Positions 37,327-46,973 are shown, numbered from the stretch's first letter. The stretch is 64,000 nt of DNA from JBBINE01 sp037444025 (GCA_037444025.1 JBBINE010000005.1:1-64000); one strand, 5' to 3'. Notes: a model not told the origin generated them from the letters alone. Made by a program: numbers and translations.

Positions 37327-39420
37327 ATGTTAAACCGAAAACAAATTCAGCAAAAGAGTAGATACAATCCTTTAGAATTTGAGCATAAGATTTTTAAATT
37401 TTGGGAATCATATTTTAGCCGAAAACGTGGACAAAAGAATTTTACTATTTTGATTGCTCCTCCTAATATTACGGGTACTTTACACTTGGGGCATGCTTTA
37501 CAAAATATTGTTTTAGATACAATTTCTCGCTATCAAAGGATGAAAGGCTACAGAGTAACTTGGTTTCCTGGAATTGATCACGCTGGCATCGCTACTCAGA
37601 ATGTAGTTGAAAAACAACTTAAGAAAGAAGGATTAACCCGTTTTGACCTAGGAAGAGAAAAATTTATTAAAAGAGTTTGGCAGTGGAAAGAGCAATATGG
37701 AAATGTAATCTTAGAACAGTTCAAAAAATTGGGACTTAGCTTAGATTGGTCAAAGGTTAAATTTACTATGGATAAAAAATATGTTGATGCAGTCGAGAAA
37801 GCTTTTATTCGTTATTATCAAGCAGGTTATATCTATAGAGATCTAAGACCGGTAAATTTTTGTCCTCGTTGTCAGACTTCTATTTCAGATTTGGAGGTGG
37901 ACTACCAAGAAAAAGAAGCCGATCTTTATTTTATTAAATATCCGCTTAAAGAAAATGGTTATGTTGAAATAGCTACCACTAGGCCAGAAACTATGTTAGG
38001 CGATGTTGCTTTGGCGCTTAATCCTAAAGATGAAAATAATTTTAATTTTGTTGGCAAAATAGCTATTTTACCTTTAGTTGGTAGAGAATTACCTATTATT
38101 TTAGATCAAAGAGTTGATCCCAAATTTGGTACAGGGATTTTAAAAATTACTCCAGCACATTCCTTGATTGATTACGAAGTAGGAGTTAGACATCAATTAC
38201 CGTTGTTTTCGGTTATCAATGAAAAAGCTGAGATAGTAAACGGAGGTAAATTTTCAGGGGTTCATTATTTAGAAGCAAGAAAAATGATTGTTGAAGAGCT
38301 TAGAAAAAACGGCTTATTGACTAAAGTACAAAAAATTAACCATTATTTGCCTCTTTGCGATCGATGTGGTACTGAATTGCAGGTTGTTCCTTCAAAAGAA
38401 TGGTTTTTAAAAATGGACCATCTTGCCAAAATAACAATAGCTTCTCTGCGAAAGAAAGAAGTAGAATTTTACCCCTTGAGATTCAAAAAAATTTGTTTTG
38501 ATTGGTTAAAGAATATAAGAGATTGGTGTATTTCTCGAAAAATTTGGTGGGGACAACAGTTGCCCGTGTGGTATTGCTCAAATTGTGGGGATGATGTTTT
38601 TATCGTTTCTCAAACTAAACCAAAAGTTAAATGTAAGTCTTGTCATAAAAATAATTGGCAAAGAACCATAGAGGTTTTTGATACCTGGTTTTCTTCTGCT
38701 CTTTGGCCTTTTGCTATTCTTTATACCAAAGAAGAAAATAAATTTTATCCCGCCGATTTGGTGGCTACGGGAAGGGAAATTTTAAACCTCTGGATTAGTA
38801 GAATGATTTTCAGTGGAAAATATTTTAAAAAAGAAGTGCCATTTAGAAAAGTTTTTGTTCATCCTACGGTATTGACTAAAGAAGGAAAGAGAATGTCTAA
38901 AAGCTTAGGAACAGGTATTGATCCTTTGGATTTGATCAAAAAATACGGTACTGATAGTCTAAGATTTGGAATTTTGTGGCAATTAAGTAGTCATCAAGAT
39001 TTACGCTTTGATGAAACACCTTTAATTCAGGGTCAAAAATTTTTAAATAAAATTTGGAATGCTTATCGTTTTTATTTTTTGATTAAAGAAAGACAAACAA
39101 GTAGCAAAAAAAACAAAATTCTTTCTTCGAACGATAAAAAAATTTTAAGTTCTCTTAAAAGGACTAAAGAGACCATAGAAAAAAATATAGAAAAGTTTGA
39201 ATTAGGTTTAGCTTTAAAAAAAGTTTATAAATTTTTCTGGAATGATGTTTGTGATAAATATATTGAAAGTTGGAAAAAAGACAAGAATAGTTTAGTAGTT
39301 TTTGATCAGATAATGATTGAATCTTTAAGAATGCTCCATCCTTTTATTCCTTTCTTAACACAACTTATCTATTTTTCTTTTGGTCAGAAAAAACCTCTGT
39401 TTTTTGAGCAGTGGAAATAA
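37327..39420 (+). CDS. valS: valyl-tRNA synthetase
   Basis: A class I synthetase of 697 residues. The HIGH-type motif is HLGH at 53-56 in PPNITGTLHLGH, and the KMSKS loop is RMSKS at 522-526. An editing domain lies between them, including ATTRPETMLGD and the zinc cysteines CPRC and CDRC. The C-terminal coiled-coil arm that binds the tRNA elbow in most ValRS is missing: the protein stops after the anticodon helix bundle, making it 150-250 residues shorter than usual. The end overlaps the next gene by 10 bases. Confidence 0.95.
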   Translation: MLNRKQIQQKSRYNPLEFEHKIFKFWESYFSRKRGQKNFTILIAPPNITGTLHLGHALQNIVLDTISRYQRMKGYRVTWFPGIDHAGIATQNVVEKQLKKEGLTRFDLGREKFIKRVWQWKEQYGNVILEQFKKLGLSLDWSKVKFTMDKKYVDAVEKAFIRYYQAGYIYRDLRPVNFCPRCQTSISDLEVDYQEKEADLYFIKYPLKENGYVEIATTRPETMLGDVALALNPKDENNFNFVGKIAILPLVGRELPIILDQRVDPKFGTGILKITPAHSLIDYEVGVRHQLPLFSVINEKAEIVNGGKFSGVHYLEARKMIVEELRKNGLLTKVQKINHYLPLCDRCGTELQVVPSKEWFLKMDHLAKITIASLRKKEVEFYPLRFKKICFDWLKNIRDWCISRKIWWGQQLPVWYCSNCGDDVFIVSQTKPKVKCKSCHKNNWQRTIEVFDTWFSSALWPFAILYTKEENKFYPADLVATGREILNLWISRMIFSGKYFKKEVPFRKVFVHPTVLTKEGKRMSKSLGTGIDPLDLIKKYGTDSLRFGILWQLSSHQDLRFDETPLIQGQKFLNKIWNAYRFYFLIKERQTSSKKNKILSSNDKKILSSLKRTKETIEKNIEKFELGLALKKVYKFFWNDVCDKYIESWKKDKNSLVVFDQIMIESLRMLHPFIPFLTQLIYFSFGQKKPLFFEQWK

Positions 39421-40145
39421 TTTTTCTTCTTTCAATTTTTCTTTCTTTTGTCCTTCCTCTTTTTGTTGGAATTTACTTTTATAAACAAGACCCTCATCGT
39501 GAGCCATTTATTTACCTTTTAGCTTCATTTTTTTTAGGAATTATAGCTGCCTTTTTAAGTTATCAAGCTGAGTTTTTTTTGGAAAAAATAAATTTTTTTA
39601 AAGAAAATTACATTTCTTATTCTTTGGCTAGTGCTTTTTTAGAAGAATTTTTTAAATTTTATACAATTTATAGTTTGATTTTTCCTCAAGCAGTTTTTGA
39701 TGAGCCAATGGACGCTATAGTCTATATGTCTTTTTCTGCTTTTGGTTTTGCTTCTATAGAAAATGTTGCTTTTATTACAAAAGAACAAGAAAAGAATACT
39801 CTACAAATTGGTCCTGAACTAAAAGAAAACAATTTTTATTTACTTTTTTTGGTGTTTTTTAGATTTTTAAGCGCTAATTTTTTGCATTTTTTAGCTTCAG
39901 CTCTTATTGCTTTAGGTTATGCTTATTTCATGAAAACAAGAAATATTTTTTCTTTTGTGATTTCTTTTCTGGTTGCTTGTATTTTACATTTTCTTTATAA
40001 CTTTTCTTTAATTGTTTTGTATTCCTATCAAAAATTAGATATAATTAATCTGAAATCGCTTTTATTGTTTATTTTTTCCGGTGTTTGGTTTTTATTTTTC
40101 GTCGTTCTTTTAAGAATAAATTATCTTAAAAAAGAAAATGGATGA
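39411..40145 (+). CDS. PrsW-like intramembrane metalloprotease
   Basis: A 244-residue polytopic protein with a likely GTG start, needed to include the first helix. It has the PrsW/CAAX-protease-like motifs: E78-E79 in FLEEFFKF, a second glutamate in ASIENVAF, and histidines in later helices (NFLHF, ILHFLYN). PrsW proteases cut anti-sigma factors or other membrane proteins. The substrate here is unknown; no anti-sigma factor adjoins it. It overlaps valS by 10 bases and hsp20 by 8. Confidence 0.82.
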   Translation: MEIIFLLSIFLSFVLPLFVGIYFYKQDPHREPFIYLLASFFLGIIAAFLSYQAEFFLEKINFFKENYISYSLASAFLEEFFKFYTIYSLIFPQAVFDEPMDAIVYMSFSAFGFASIENVAFITKEQEKNTLQIGPELKENNFYLLFLVFFRFLSANFLHFLASALIALGYAYFMKTRNIFSFVISFLVACILHFLYNFSLIVLYSYQKLDIINLKSLLLFIFSGVWFLFFVVLLRINYLKKENG

Positions 40146-40509
40146 AAACCTTGAAGAACAAAAAGGCTTACCTCAAGAAGGTCAATTAAGTATCGATGTT
40201 TATTATAAGGATGATGAACTGGTAATTATTTCTCCTATAGCTGGAGCTTCTATGGAGAATATCGAAGTTATTTTGAAAGGAGATATTTTAATAATTAGAG
40301 GAGAAAGAGTTTTACCAGAGAAGGTTGAAGAAAAAGATTACAAGTACAAGGAATGCTTTTGGGGACCATTTTCTAGAACGATAGCTTTACCTAAGAATCT
40401 TGATACTACTCAAATAAAGGCTTTTTATAATAATGGTATTTTGATGATTAAGATACCCAAGAAAGAAAGTGAATCAACCAGGAGGATTGAAATTATGGGA
40501 GAATTTTAA
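40138..40509 (+). CDS. Hsp20/alpha-crystallin small heat-shock protein
   Basis: A 123-residue holdase chaperone. The alpha-crystallin domain spans about residues 17-115, from VYYKDDELVIISPIAG to the closing GILMIKIPKK, the conserved G-x-L-like motif. It prevents aggregation of unfolded proteins without ATP. The start overlaps the PrsW-like gene by 8 bases, so the two may be regulated together. Confidence 0.92.
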   Translation: MDENLEEQKGLPQEGQLSIDVYYKDDELVIISPIAGASMENIEVILKGDILIIRGERVLPEKVEEKDYKYKECFWGPFSRTIALPKNLDTTQIKAFYNNGILMIKIPKKESESTRRIEIMGEF

Positions 40510-40525
40510 AGTGGTTCATTTAAAA

Positions 40526-40599
40526 CGGGGCATAGCGCAATTGGCTAGCGCACCAGCATGGGGTGCTGGAGGTTGTGGGTTCGAGTCCCACTGCCCCGA
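40526..40599 (+). tRNA. tRNA-Pro(GGG)
   Basis: Acceptor CGGGGCA/TGCCCCG, D stem GCGC/GCGC, anticodon stem CCAGC/GCTGG with loop ATGGGGT (anticodon GGG), T stem GTGGG/CCCAC with TTCGAGT, discriminator A40599. CCA is not encoded. Confidence 0.93.
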
Positions 40600-40619
40600 T
40601 TTATTGTCTTTTTATTCAA

Positions 40620-41864
40620 ATGAAATTTTTTTCTGATTTACATCTTCATTCCAAATACTCCCGAGCTTGTTCTAGGAATTTAGATTTGGAGAATTTAATT
40701 TACTTTGCTAAGCTAAAAGGAATAAATTTGCTTGCTACAGGTGACATTACTCATCCTTTATGGTTTAAAGAGATTTTTTCTAAGCTAGAAGAAGCTGACG
40801 AAGGTATTTATAAATTAAAAAAGTCAAACGAGCAAATTTTTTTTGTTTTAGGGGGTGAAATTAGTTCTATTTTTTCAAGAAATAACAAGGTTTATCGTAT
40901 TCATTATATTGTTATTTTGCCAAATTTTAATTTGGTTGAAAAACTAAATAAAAAACTTGCTCTTTATTCTAATTTAGCTAGTGACGGAAGACCAAATATT
41001 GGTTTAGATGTGATTGATTTTATGAAAATTCTTTTTGACATTTATGATAAAGCTATTTTTATTCCTGCTCATATCTGGACTCCTTGGTACTCTCTTTACG
41101 GTTCCATGTCCGGGTTTAATTCTATTTTTGATGCTTTTGCTAATTTTACTAAATATGTTACTGCAGTAGAAACAGGGCTTTCTAGTGATCCCAATATGAA
41201 CTGGCGTCTTTCTGAATTGGATAATTTTAGCATTGTTTCTTTTTCAGATGCACATTCTCCTTCTCCTCATCGTTTAGGAAGAGAGATAACTGTCTTTGAA
41301 TTAGACCAACTTTCTTATGATAATCTTTATCGAGCAATGAAAAAACCTGATGACCAAAATAAAATAGCCTTAACAGTAGAATTTTTTCCTGAAGAGGGAA
41401 AATATCATTATGATGGTCATCGTTTATGTAATATTCGTTTTTCTCCATCAGAATCTAAACAGAATAATTATCTTTGTCCTGAATGTAAGAGAAAATTAAC
41501 TATCGGAGTAATGAGTAGGGTTGAAGAGTTAGCAGATAGACCCGATAATTTTTTAGATCCCAAAAGACCTCAGTTTATTAAAACAACTCCTTTACTTGAA
41601 ATAATTGCCCAAATCGTTAATGCTAATGTTGGTTCCAAAAAAGTTTTCGATCTTTATTGCAAAGTAATTGAAGAAATAGGGACAGAAATCAATATTCTAC
41701 TTGGTTACCATGATGAAGAAAAAATGAAAAATAAATATCCAGAAATTAACTTAGCCCTTAGCAAAATAAAAAAAGGCGATATCATTCTTGAAGCGGGATA
41801 CGACGGTGTTTATGGTAAAGTAATTATTAACACTAATTTGGCGAGTAAAAAGACATTATTTTAA
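40620..41864 (+). CDS. endonuclease Q-like PHP-domain nuclease
   Basis: A 414-residue protein. A PHP domain opens with the metal ligands SDLHLHS (H8, H10), then GDITHP, GGEISS, PAHIWTP and FSDAHSPSPHRLG. A zinc-type CPECKRK cluster follows near residue 285, and a C-terminal extension closes the protein. This arrangement matches EndoQ, which cuts 5' of deaminated bases and is known mainly from Thermococcales and some bacteria. The frame is open into the upstream tRNA, but homology begins at MKFFSDLHLHS, so 40620 is chosen. Confidence 0.85.
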   Translation: MKFFSDLHLHSKYSRACSRNLDLENLIYFAKLKGINLLATGDITHPLWFKEIFSKLEEADEGIYKLKKSNEQIFFVLGGEISSIFSRNNKVYRIHYIVILPNFNLVEKLNKKLALYSNLASDGRPNIGLDVIDFMKILFDIYDKAIFIPAHIWTPWYSLYGSMSGFNSIFDAFANFTKYVTAVETGLSSDPNMNWRLSELDNFSIVSFSDAHSPSPHRLGREITVFELDQLSYDNLYRAMKKPDDQNKIALTVEFFPEEGKYHYDGHRLCNIRFSPSESKQNNYLCPECKRKLTIGVMSRVEELADRPDNFLDPKRPQFIKTTPLLEIIAQIVNANVGSKKVFDLYCKVIEEIGTEINILLGYHDEEKMKNKYPEINLALSKIKKGDIILEAGYDGVYGKVIINTNLASKKTLF

Positions 41865-41865
41865 A

Positions 41866-42204
41866 ATGAACCTTTTAAAAATTTTGCTTTGGAATAATAT
41901 TAAAGATTTCATTATTTTTTATTTTATACTTTTTCCCCAGGTAATTCTTCGTAATTATTTCGATCTTGTTTATTCTTTTCTTCTAATTTCTAAATTAAAA
42001 ATTTACTTAAAAAGCTTAACTGAATTACCATCGCAAAAACACGATATTTTTATTTATTTACTTTCTTTTCCCTATAAAATTTTGTTTCTTTTTTTATATT
42101 TTCTTCTTTTAATATTTCTTTTTTTACCCTATTTTTTTCTTATTTCGATATGGTTTGGTTATAATTTAGTGATGTCGTTATTTTTTTGGAGGGGTGAACA
42201 ATGA
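41866..42204 (+). CDS. hypothetical membrane protein (112 aa)
   Basis: A 112-residue protein with at least two hydrophobic segments (about 16-42 and 66-100) and a short charged link. No family is recognised. It starts 1 base after the EndoQ-like stop and overlaps the Clp-like gene by 4 bases, so translation is coupled to both. By context it may assist the membrane-anchored Clp-like protein. Confidence 0.6.
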   Translation: MNLLKILLWNNIKDFIIFYFILFPQVILRNYFDLVYSFLLISKLKIYLKSLTELPSQKHDIFIYLLSFPYKILFLFLYFLLLIFLFLPYFFLISIWFGYNLVMSLFFWRGEQ

Positions 42205-44708
42205 ATTTAGTTTTTGAAAACGATCTTTTAAATTTAAATCCTTACGGAAGAAGATTTTTTTTAATCCTTCAAGAGGTTGTTTATTTTTTAATTTTAGGAT
42301 CCTCTTTTGTTTTTACTGGTTCATCGAGTGAAAAATTAAAATATTTAGGTTTTTTAATAATATTTTTCTTTTTAGGTGATTTTTTGAGAAAAAGATTTTT
42401 CTTCTCTGATGATTTAAGAGCCTTTTTAGATGTCGATAAGGAGAAAATCAATATAGAGAAATATCTAAACCCAAAAGTTAGAGATTTTTTAATCGATACT
42501 ATTACTGATGGGGAAATTTTAAATTTCTATCATCCACAAGTTTTTCTCTTAAAAAGACTTTTAAGAGAAAAAGCAATTAAAAATCTCTTAAAAGAATTAA
42601 ACATTGATTATCAAGTTTTTTCTCAGGAAACTCTCTTTCACCAAAAGAGTAGAATAGAGACTATTAGAGATAAAAATTTTTTTTTAAATGCTTATCTTCC
42701 TATTTTAAAAGAAGCTTTTAATTTAGGTAAGCTCTTAAGCTATCCCTATATCAACTTTTTATTTCTTTTTTATGGCTTAAGGATAAAAGCCGAACCTAAC
42801 CTCGAAGCTTTATTTGAAAAATATGATTTAAAGAAAGAATACATTCTAAGTGCTGTAGTATTAAATATTTTTTCTAAAAAATTGTCACATAATTCTAAAG
42901 ATTTTAACGTGATTTTTACATCAATTAAAAAGCCTAATAAAAAAAGACTTTTACCCGGATTTATTTTTAATAAAGTAGAAAAAACTTTTGCTCATTATGT
43001 TCAAGATTTTACATTTTTAAGTCATAAAAAAAACATAGGTTTTTTGGTAGGTCATCGACAAGAAGTTGAAAATATTTTTTTAAATCTAAGAAAAAAAAGA
43101 AATTTTTTTCTTATAGGAAATGAAAACCTGGAAAGAGATGCTATAATGTGGCATATTTCTTGGTTAATTCAAAATGAGTTAAGTCCTAAAGAGCTTTTTG
43201 ATTTTAGATTAATTAAAATTGATCTAAATTTAATTTATACAAAGGAGAGAGACAAATTTTCTCAAGTATTTTCTCGGTTAATCGAGGATATTTTTGATCT
43301 TGACAAAATTATTTTATATCTTTCTGCCTCTGATAAAAATGTAGTAAATCAAGGACTATCAATCCTTGCTTCCTTTTTAGAAAAGAAAAAAAACAACAAA
43401 AGTATTATATTGGTTTTTTCTTTAGATTTTCAGGATTACAAGAATATTCTTTCTTCCTTTGACCATTTTTTCGACAAAATTTATGTTAAAAGTCTTTCTT
43501 TTGACGACTTTGTTATTTCTTTAAGCCTTAAATCAATTTTTTGGACCCAGAGTAAAAAAATCAATCTTACTCCCCAAAGTATAGTAGATTCAATTTTTTT
43601 TTCTCAAGATATTTTAGGTGATATGAGTTTGGCTGAAAAAGTAATAGTTAAGGCAATAGAAACAACTAAAAAAGTTAACGGTCAATACTTAACCACTGAA
43701 ATGATTAGAGAGATAGTTAATGAATGTTTAAGTGATAGTATTAGAGAAAAAATAAACAAAGAAAAAGAAAAAATTTTTAACCTTGAAAATCTTCTTCGAC
43801 AAAGGATAGTTAATCAAGAATATGCTCTTAAAAAAATTTCTGACTATTTTGCTAGAATTTTTCAAAATCAAGATTTTCAAAGGGAAAAACCATTGGGAAT
43901 TTTTTTATTTTTAGGACCAAAAGGAGTAGGTAAAACGGAAACGGCTAAAACTCTGACTAAGATTTTTTATGGAAAGGAACAGGAAATGATTTCTCTAAAT
44001 ATGGGAAATTTACAAAAAAAGAAAACAACAAACTTACGGTCACTATATTTTAGAAACTTTATTGTAGTGGAAGAAATAATTGAAGCAGTAAAACAAAAAC
44101 CCCGTAGTCTTATTCTTTTAAAAGACTTTGAAAAAACAAATCCTATATTTTGGAATTTTTTTTCACAAATTTTTAGCAAAGGGTTTATTGAAGATTCTCT
44201 AGGTCAGAAAATTGATTTTAAAGATAACTTGATTATCTGTACTTCAAGTATTTTTGAAGAATGGATCAAAGAAAAAATGAATCAAAAAATAGAATTTGAT
44301 ATAATAGTAGAAGATTTAAAAAAGAAACTTATTGATGTTTTTTCCCAGGATTTACTTAGTCAGTTTGATGAAGTGGTTGTTTATCGTGCTTTGAAAGAAG
44401 AAGAATTGCTGAAAATAACCGAAATGACTATTGATGATTTTAAAAATGATTTTTTGCTAAAATACGGTCTAATTTTAGAGATAGAAGAGCAAGTGATAAA
44501 ATCAATTTTCTTAAAAAATTATGATCTGAGCCCAGACAGCGTTTGGTTAAAAGAAAAATTAAATTCAACCATAAAGAGTAAGATTAAAAATTTAATTTCT
44601 TCAGGTTTAGTTAAAAGAGGTCAAAAAATAAAAATTTATTGTGAAAACAATTATGATCAAATCGAGGTAAAAATTGAAGAATCTAATTTTAAAAGCTATG
44701 AAAATTAG
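42201..44708 (+). CDS. membrane-anchored, degenerate ClpB/ClpC-like AAA+ protein
   Basis: An 835-residue protein. Two TM helices (about 20-37 and 47-62) precede a long N-terminal region and two Clp-type AAA+ modules. In the first, the P-loop site reads GNENLERD (306-313), without GKT. In the second, Walker A is intact (GPKGVGKT, 572-579), but Walker B reads LLKDFEK (K641-D642) where Clp proteins have DE, and the arginine-finger position reads Q721. ATP binding may survive while hydrolysis is doubtful. It is not a normal disaggregase; a scaffold or regulatory role at the membrane is an inference. Confidence 0.8.
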   Translation: MNLVFENDLLNLNPYGRRFFLILQEVVYFLILGSSFVFTGSSSEKLKYLGFLIIFFFLGDFLRKRFFFSDDLRAFLDVDKEKINIEKYLNPKVRDFLIDTITDGEILNFYHPQVFLLKRLLREKAIKNLLKELNIDYQVFSQETLFHQKSRIETIRDKNFFLNAYLPILKEAFNLGKLLSYPYINFLFLFYGLRIKAEPNLEALFEKYDLKKEYILSAVVLNIFSKKLSHNSKDFNVIFTSIKKPNKKRLLPGFIFNKVEKTFAHYVQDFTFLSHKKNIGFLVGHRQEVENIFLNLRKKRNFFLIGNENLERDAIMWHISWLIQNELSPKELFDFRLIKIDLNLIYTKERDKFSQVFSRLIEDIFDLDKIILYLSASDKNVVNQGLSILASFLEKKKNNKSIILVFSLDFQDYKNILSSFDHFFDKIYVKSLSFDDFVISLSLKSIFWTQSKKINLTPQSIVDSIFFSQDILGDMSLAEKVIVKAIETTKKVNGQYLTTEMIREIVNECLSDSIREKINKEKEKIFNLENLLRQRIVNQEYALKKISDYFARIFQNQDFQREKPLGIFLFLGPKGVGKTETAKTLTKIFYGKEQEMISLNMGNLQKKKTTNLRSLYFRNFIVVEEIIEAVKQKPRSLILLKDFEKTNPIFWNFFSQIFSKGFIEDSLGQKIDFKDNLIICTSSIFEEWIKEKMNQKIEFDIIVEDLKKKLIDVFSQDLLSQFDEVVVYRALKEEELLKITEMTIDDFKNDFLLKYGLILEIEEQVIKSIFLKNYDLSPDSVWLKEKLNSTIKSKIKNLISSGLVKRGQKIKIYCENNYDQIEVKIEESNFKSYEN

Positions 44709-45588
44709 ATTATTTTTTCTATTTTTATTTTTAGCCTTATTTTTAGTAATTGTTCTTTTTACTGTTTATGGCTCTACAGAGATGTTGTTTTTCTCAAGTA
44801 TGAAATTGTTAACTTCCGATTTAAATTTATTACTGTTAGGTAAACCAGGCCCTGGTTATATTGCACCAGAAAATACCGACTCTATCATGGTAGTTCATTA
44901 TAGTCACTCTAAAAATAAACTTTTTATTATTCCTGTACCTCGAGATTTAATAGTTAGAAACGAAGAAGGAAGCCTGGAAAAAATAAATGCCTTTTACGAA
45001 AAGAAAAAAATTGATTTTTTATTAGAAAAAGTGTCTAACTACACTGGTTTTAAAGTAAAAAATTATTTAGTTTTCGATTTAACCTTGGTGAAAAATTTGA
45101 TTGATTTTTTAGGTGGTGTTGACATAGTACTTAAAGAACCAGTTGTTGATCCTGTTAGTTTTTATACTCTTTCCTCAGGTAAGCACCACCTGGATAGCTA
45201 TCTTATGGAATTGGTTTTAAGATCAAGATATAACAGCAGGGGTGATTTTTTTAGATTAGAAAATCAAATAGAAACTATTAAGGACATAAAAGATAAAATG
45301 GTTAATTTAGATAGCGAAGGAAAAATAAAATTGTTTAGATTATTTGAACAAAATTCTTCTCATTGGGAATCAAATCTCAAAAAAGAAAATTTGGTTAAAA
45401 TATTTTTACAAATTAGAAATATTAAAAACTTAGAAATAGTTCCTCTGGTTATAGATCTTAACTCAGGATTACTGCAATCAGGTAATTTTCAGGTTTATAA
45501 CACAAATAATGTTTTTGGTATTTATCCGAAATTAGGGGTCGATAATTACGAAGATATAAAAAATTATATTCAATCTAGAGCCAAATGA
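44698..45588 (+). CDS. LytR-CpsA-Psr (LCP) family protein
   Basis: A protein of 296 residues from this start: one N-terminal TM helix (about 4-24) and an extracellular LCP domain with NTDSIMVVHY, PVPRDLIV, INAFYEKK, LVDFLGGVD-like LIDFLGGVDIVL and RSRYNSRGDFFRLENQ motifs. LCP proteins attach polymers such as teichoic acids or capsule to peptidoglycan. An in-frame ATG at 44674 is also possible; 44698 is preferred because it gives the 11-base overlap common here. It overlaps the MurE-like gene by 4 bases. Confidence 0.85.
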   Translation: MKIRLFFLFLFLALFLVIVLFTVYGSTEMLFFSSMKLLTSDLNLLLLGKPGPGYIAPENTDSIMVVHYSHSKNKLFIIPVPRDLIVRNEEGSLEKINAFYEKKKIDFLLEKVSNYTGFKVKNYLVFDLTLVKNLIDFLGGVDIVLKEPVVDPVSFYTLSSGKHHLDSYLMELVLRSRYNSRGDFFRLENQIETIKDIKDKMVNLDSEGKIKLFRLFEQNSSHWESNLKKENLVKIFLQIRNIKNLEIVPLVIDLNSGLLQSGNFQVYNTNNVFGIYPKLGVDNYEDIKNYIQSRAK

Positions 45589-46973
45589 AAAAGATTTTGT
45601 TTGTGATAAAAAAATTTTTGCCACGTTCGGTTATAAATTTTTATCATTATCTGGTATCTTTGTTTTTTGCTTTATGGTATGGAAATCCTAGTAAGAAAAT
45701 TGTGGTTATAGGTATTACGGGAACTAAAGGAAAAACTACTTCTGCTTGCTTAGCCCATTTTCTATTTCAAAAGCTTGGCTTTAAAACAGCTCTTTCTTCT
45801 TCTGATTTTTTTTATTATGGAGAAGAAAAAGAAGAAAACAAAACGAGGATAACAATGCCAGGTCGTGGATATCTACAAAAATTTTTAAAAGAAGCAGTTA
45901 TTAGAAACTGCGAACTAGCTATTATAGAATGTACTTCCGAGGGTTTATGGCAAAACAGACATGCTTTTATTGATTTTGATATAGCCGTTTTTTTAGGTAT
46001 TCATCCAGAGCATATTGAACATCATGGCGGTTATGAAAATTATCGTAATTCTAAGGGTAAACTTTTTAAATCAATTGATAAATCATTTTTTAAGAAGAGA
46101 AAAGGAAGAAATATAAAATATCTTCGAGGCGTGGAGGTTAAAAAAACTATTATAGTTAATACTGACGATTTTGAAGCTGATTATTTTCTCAATTTTCATG
46201 CTGAACAAAAAATAACCTATTCTTTAGAAAGTAATACGGATGATCTCAAAAATCATTTAAAACCAACTTCTTTTAAAGCAACTTCCAAAGGAGTGGATTT
46301 TGTTATAGAGGGAAAAAAATTTTCTGCTTCTCTTTTAGGCAAAGTTAATCTTTATAATATTTTGGCAGTTTTTTCTCTTTTTAAAGCTTTAGGGATATCA
46401 TTAAATTCTTTGGCGGAACCACTAAAAGACTTTAAAAGTTTACCGGGAAGAATGGATGTTATACCTGCTAAGGGTTTTAAAGTAATTATTGATTATGCTC
46501 ATACTCCCATATCTATTGAAGAATTATACCAAACAATTATTTCTCTTTTTAAACCTCAGCGTTTACTTTGCCTGATAGGCTCTGCTGGTGGAGTCAGGGA
46601 TAAATGGAAAAGACCAGTTATCGGAGAAATAAGCGCCAAATATTGTAACTATATAGTGATTTCTAATGAAGACCCTATGGGCGAAGATCCTGTGAATATT
46701 ATAAGAGCTATAGAAATGGGGGCTAAAAAATATTTAGGAGAATTTGGCGTAGAAAAACCAATAGAGATGATTCCCGATAGAAAGGAAGCTATTTTTCGTT
46801 TAGTTGAAATTGCTCAGAAAGGAGATGTAATTGTTTCTATTGGTAAAGGTAGTGAAAATTCAATAGATTTTGGTGAGGAAAAAATATCCTGGAATGAAAA
46901 AGAAACATTTTTAAAAGCATTAAAAGAATATAAAAAAAATTACGGAAGAATTTCAACTAAAACATCTGAATGA
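45585..46973 (+). CDS. MurE-like Mur ligase
   Basis: A 462-residue ATP-dependent amino-acid ligase of the Mur family. The P-loop is TGTKGKTT (45-52). The central domain includes ECTSEGLWQNRHAFIDFD and the C-terminal domain has LPGRMDVI and DYAHTP. Where MurE enzymes specific for diaminopimelate have DNPR, this one reads NEDPM (361-365), so the amino acid it adds cannot be assumed. The N-terminal MurNAc-binding domain is almost absent, replaced by about 40 residues with a hydrophobic segment. Confidence 0.85.
   Translation: MKKILFVIKKFLPRSVINFYHYLVSLFFALWYGNPSKKIVVIGITGTKGKTTSACLAHFLFQKLGFKTALSSSDFFYYGEEKEENKTRITMPGRGYLQKFLKEAVIRNCELAIIECTSEGLWQNRHAFIDFDIAVFLGIHPEHIEHHGGYENYRNSKGKLFKSIDKSFFKKRKGRNIKYLRGVEVKKTIIVNTDDFEADYFLNFHAEQKITYSLESNTDDLKNHLKPTSFKATSKGVDFVIEGKKFSASLLGKVNLYNILAVFSLFKALGISLNSLAEPLKDFKSLPGRMDVIPAKGFKVIIDYAHTPISIEELYQTIISLFKPQRLLCLIGSAGGVRDKWKRPVIGEISAKYCNYIVISNEDPMGEDPVNIIRAIEMGAKKYLGEFGVEKPIEMIPDRKEAIFRLVEIAQKGDVIVSIGKGSENSIDFGEEKISWNEKETFLKALKEYKKNYGRISTKTSE

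Noticed and set aside
40563..40619. Longer start of the EndoQ-like gene inside tRNA-Pro
   Set aside because: The extra residues are translated tRNA sequence; homology starts at 40620.
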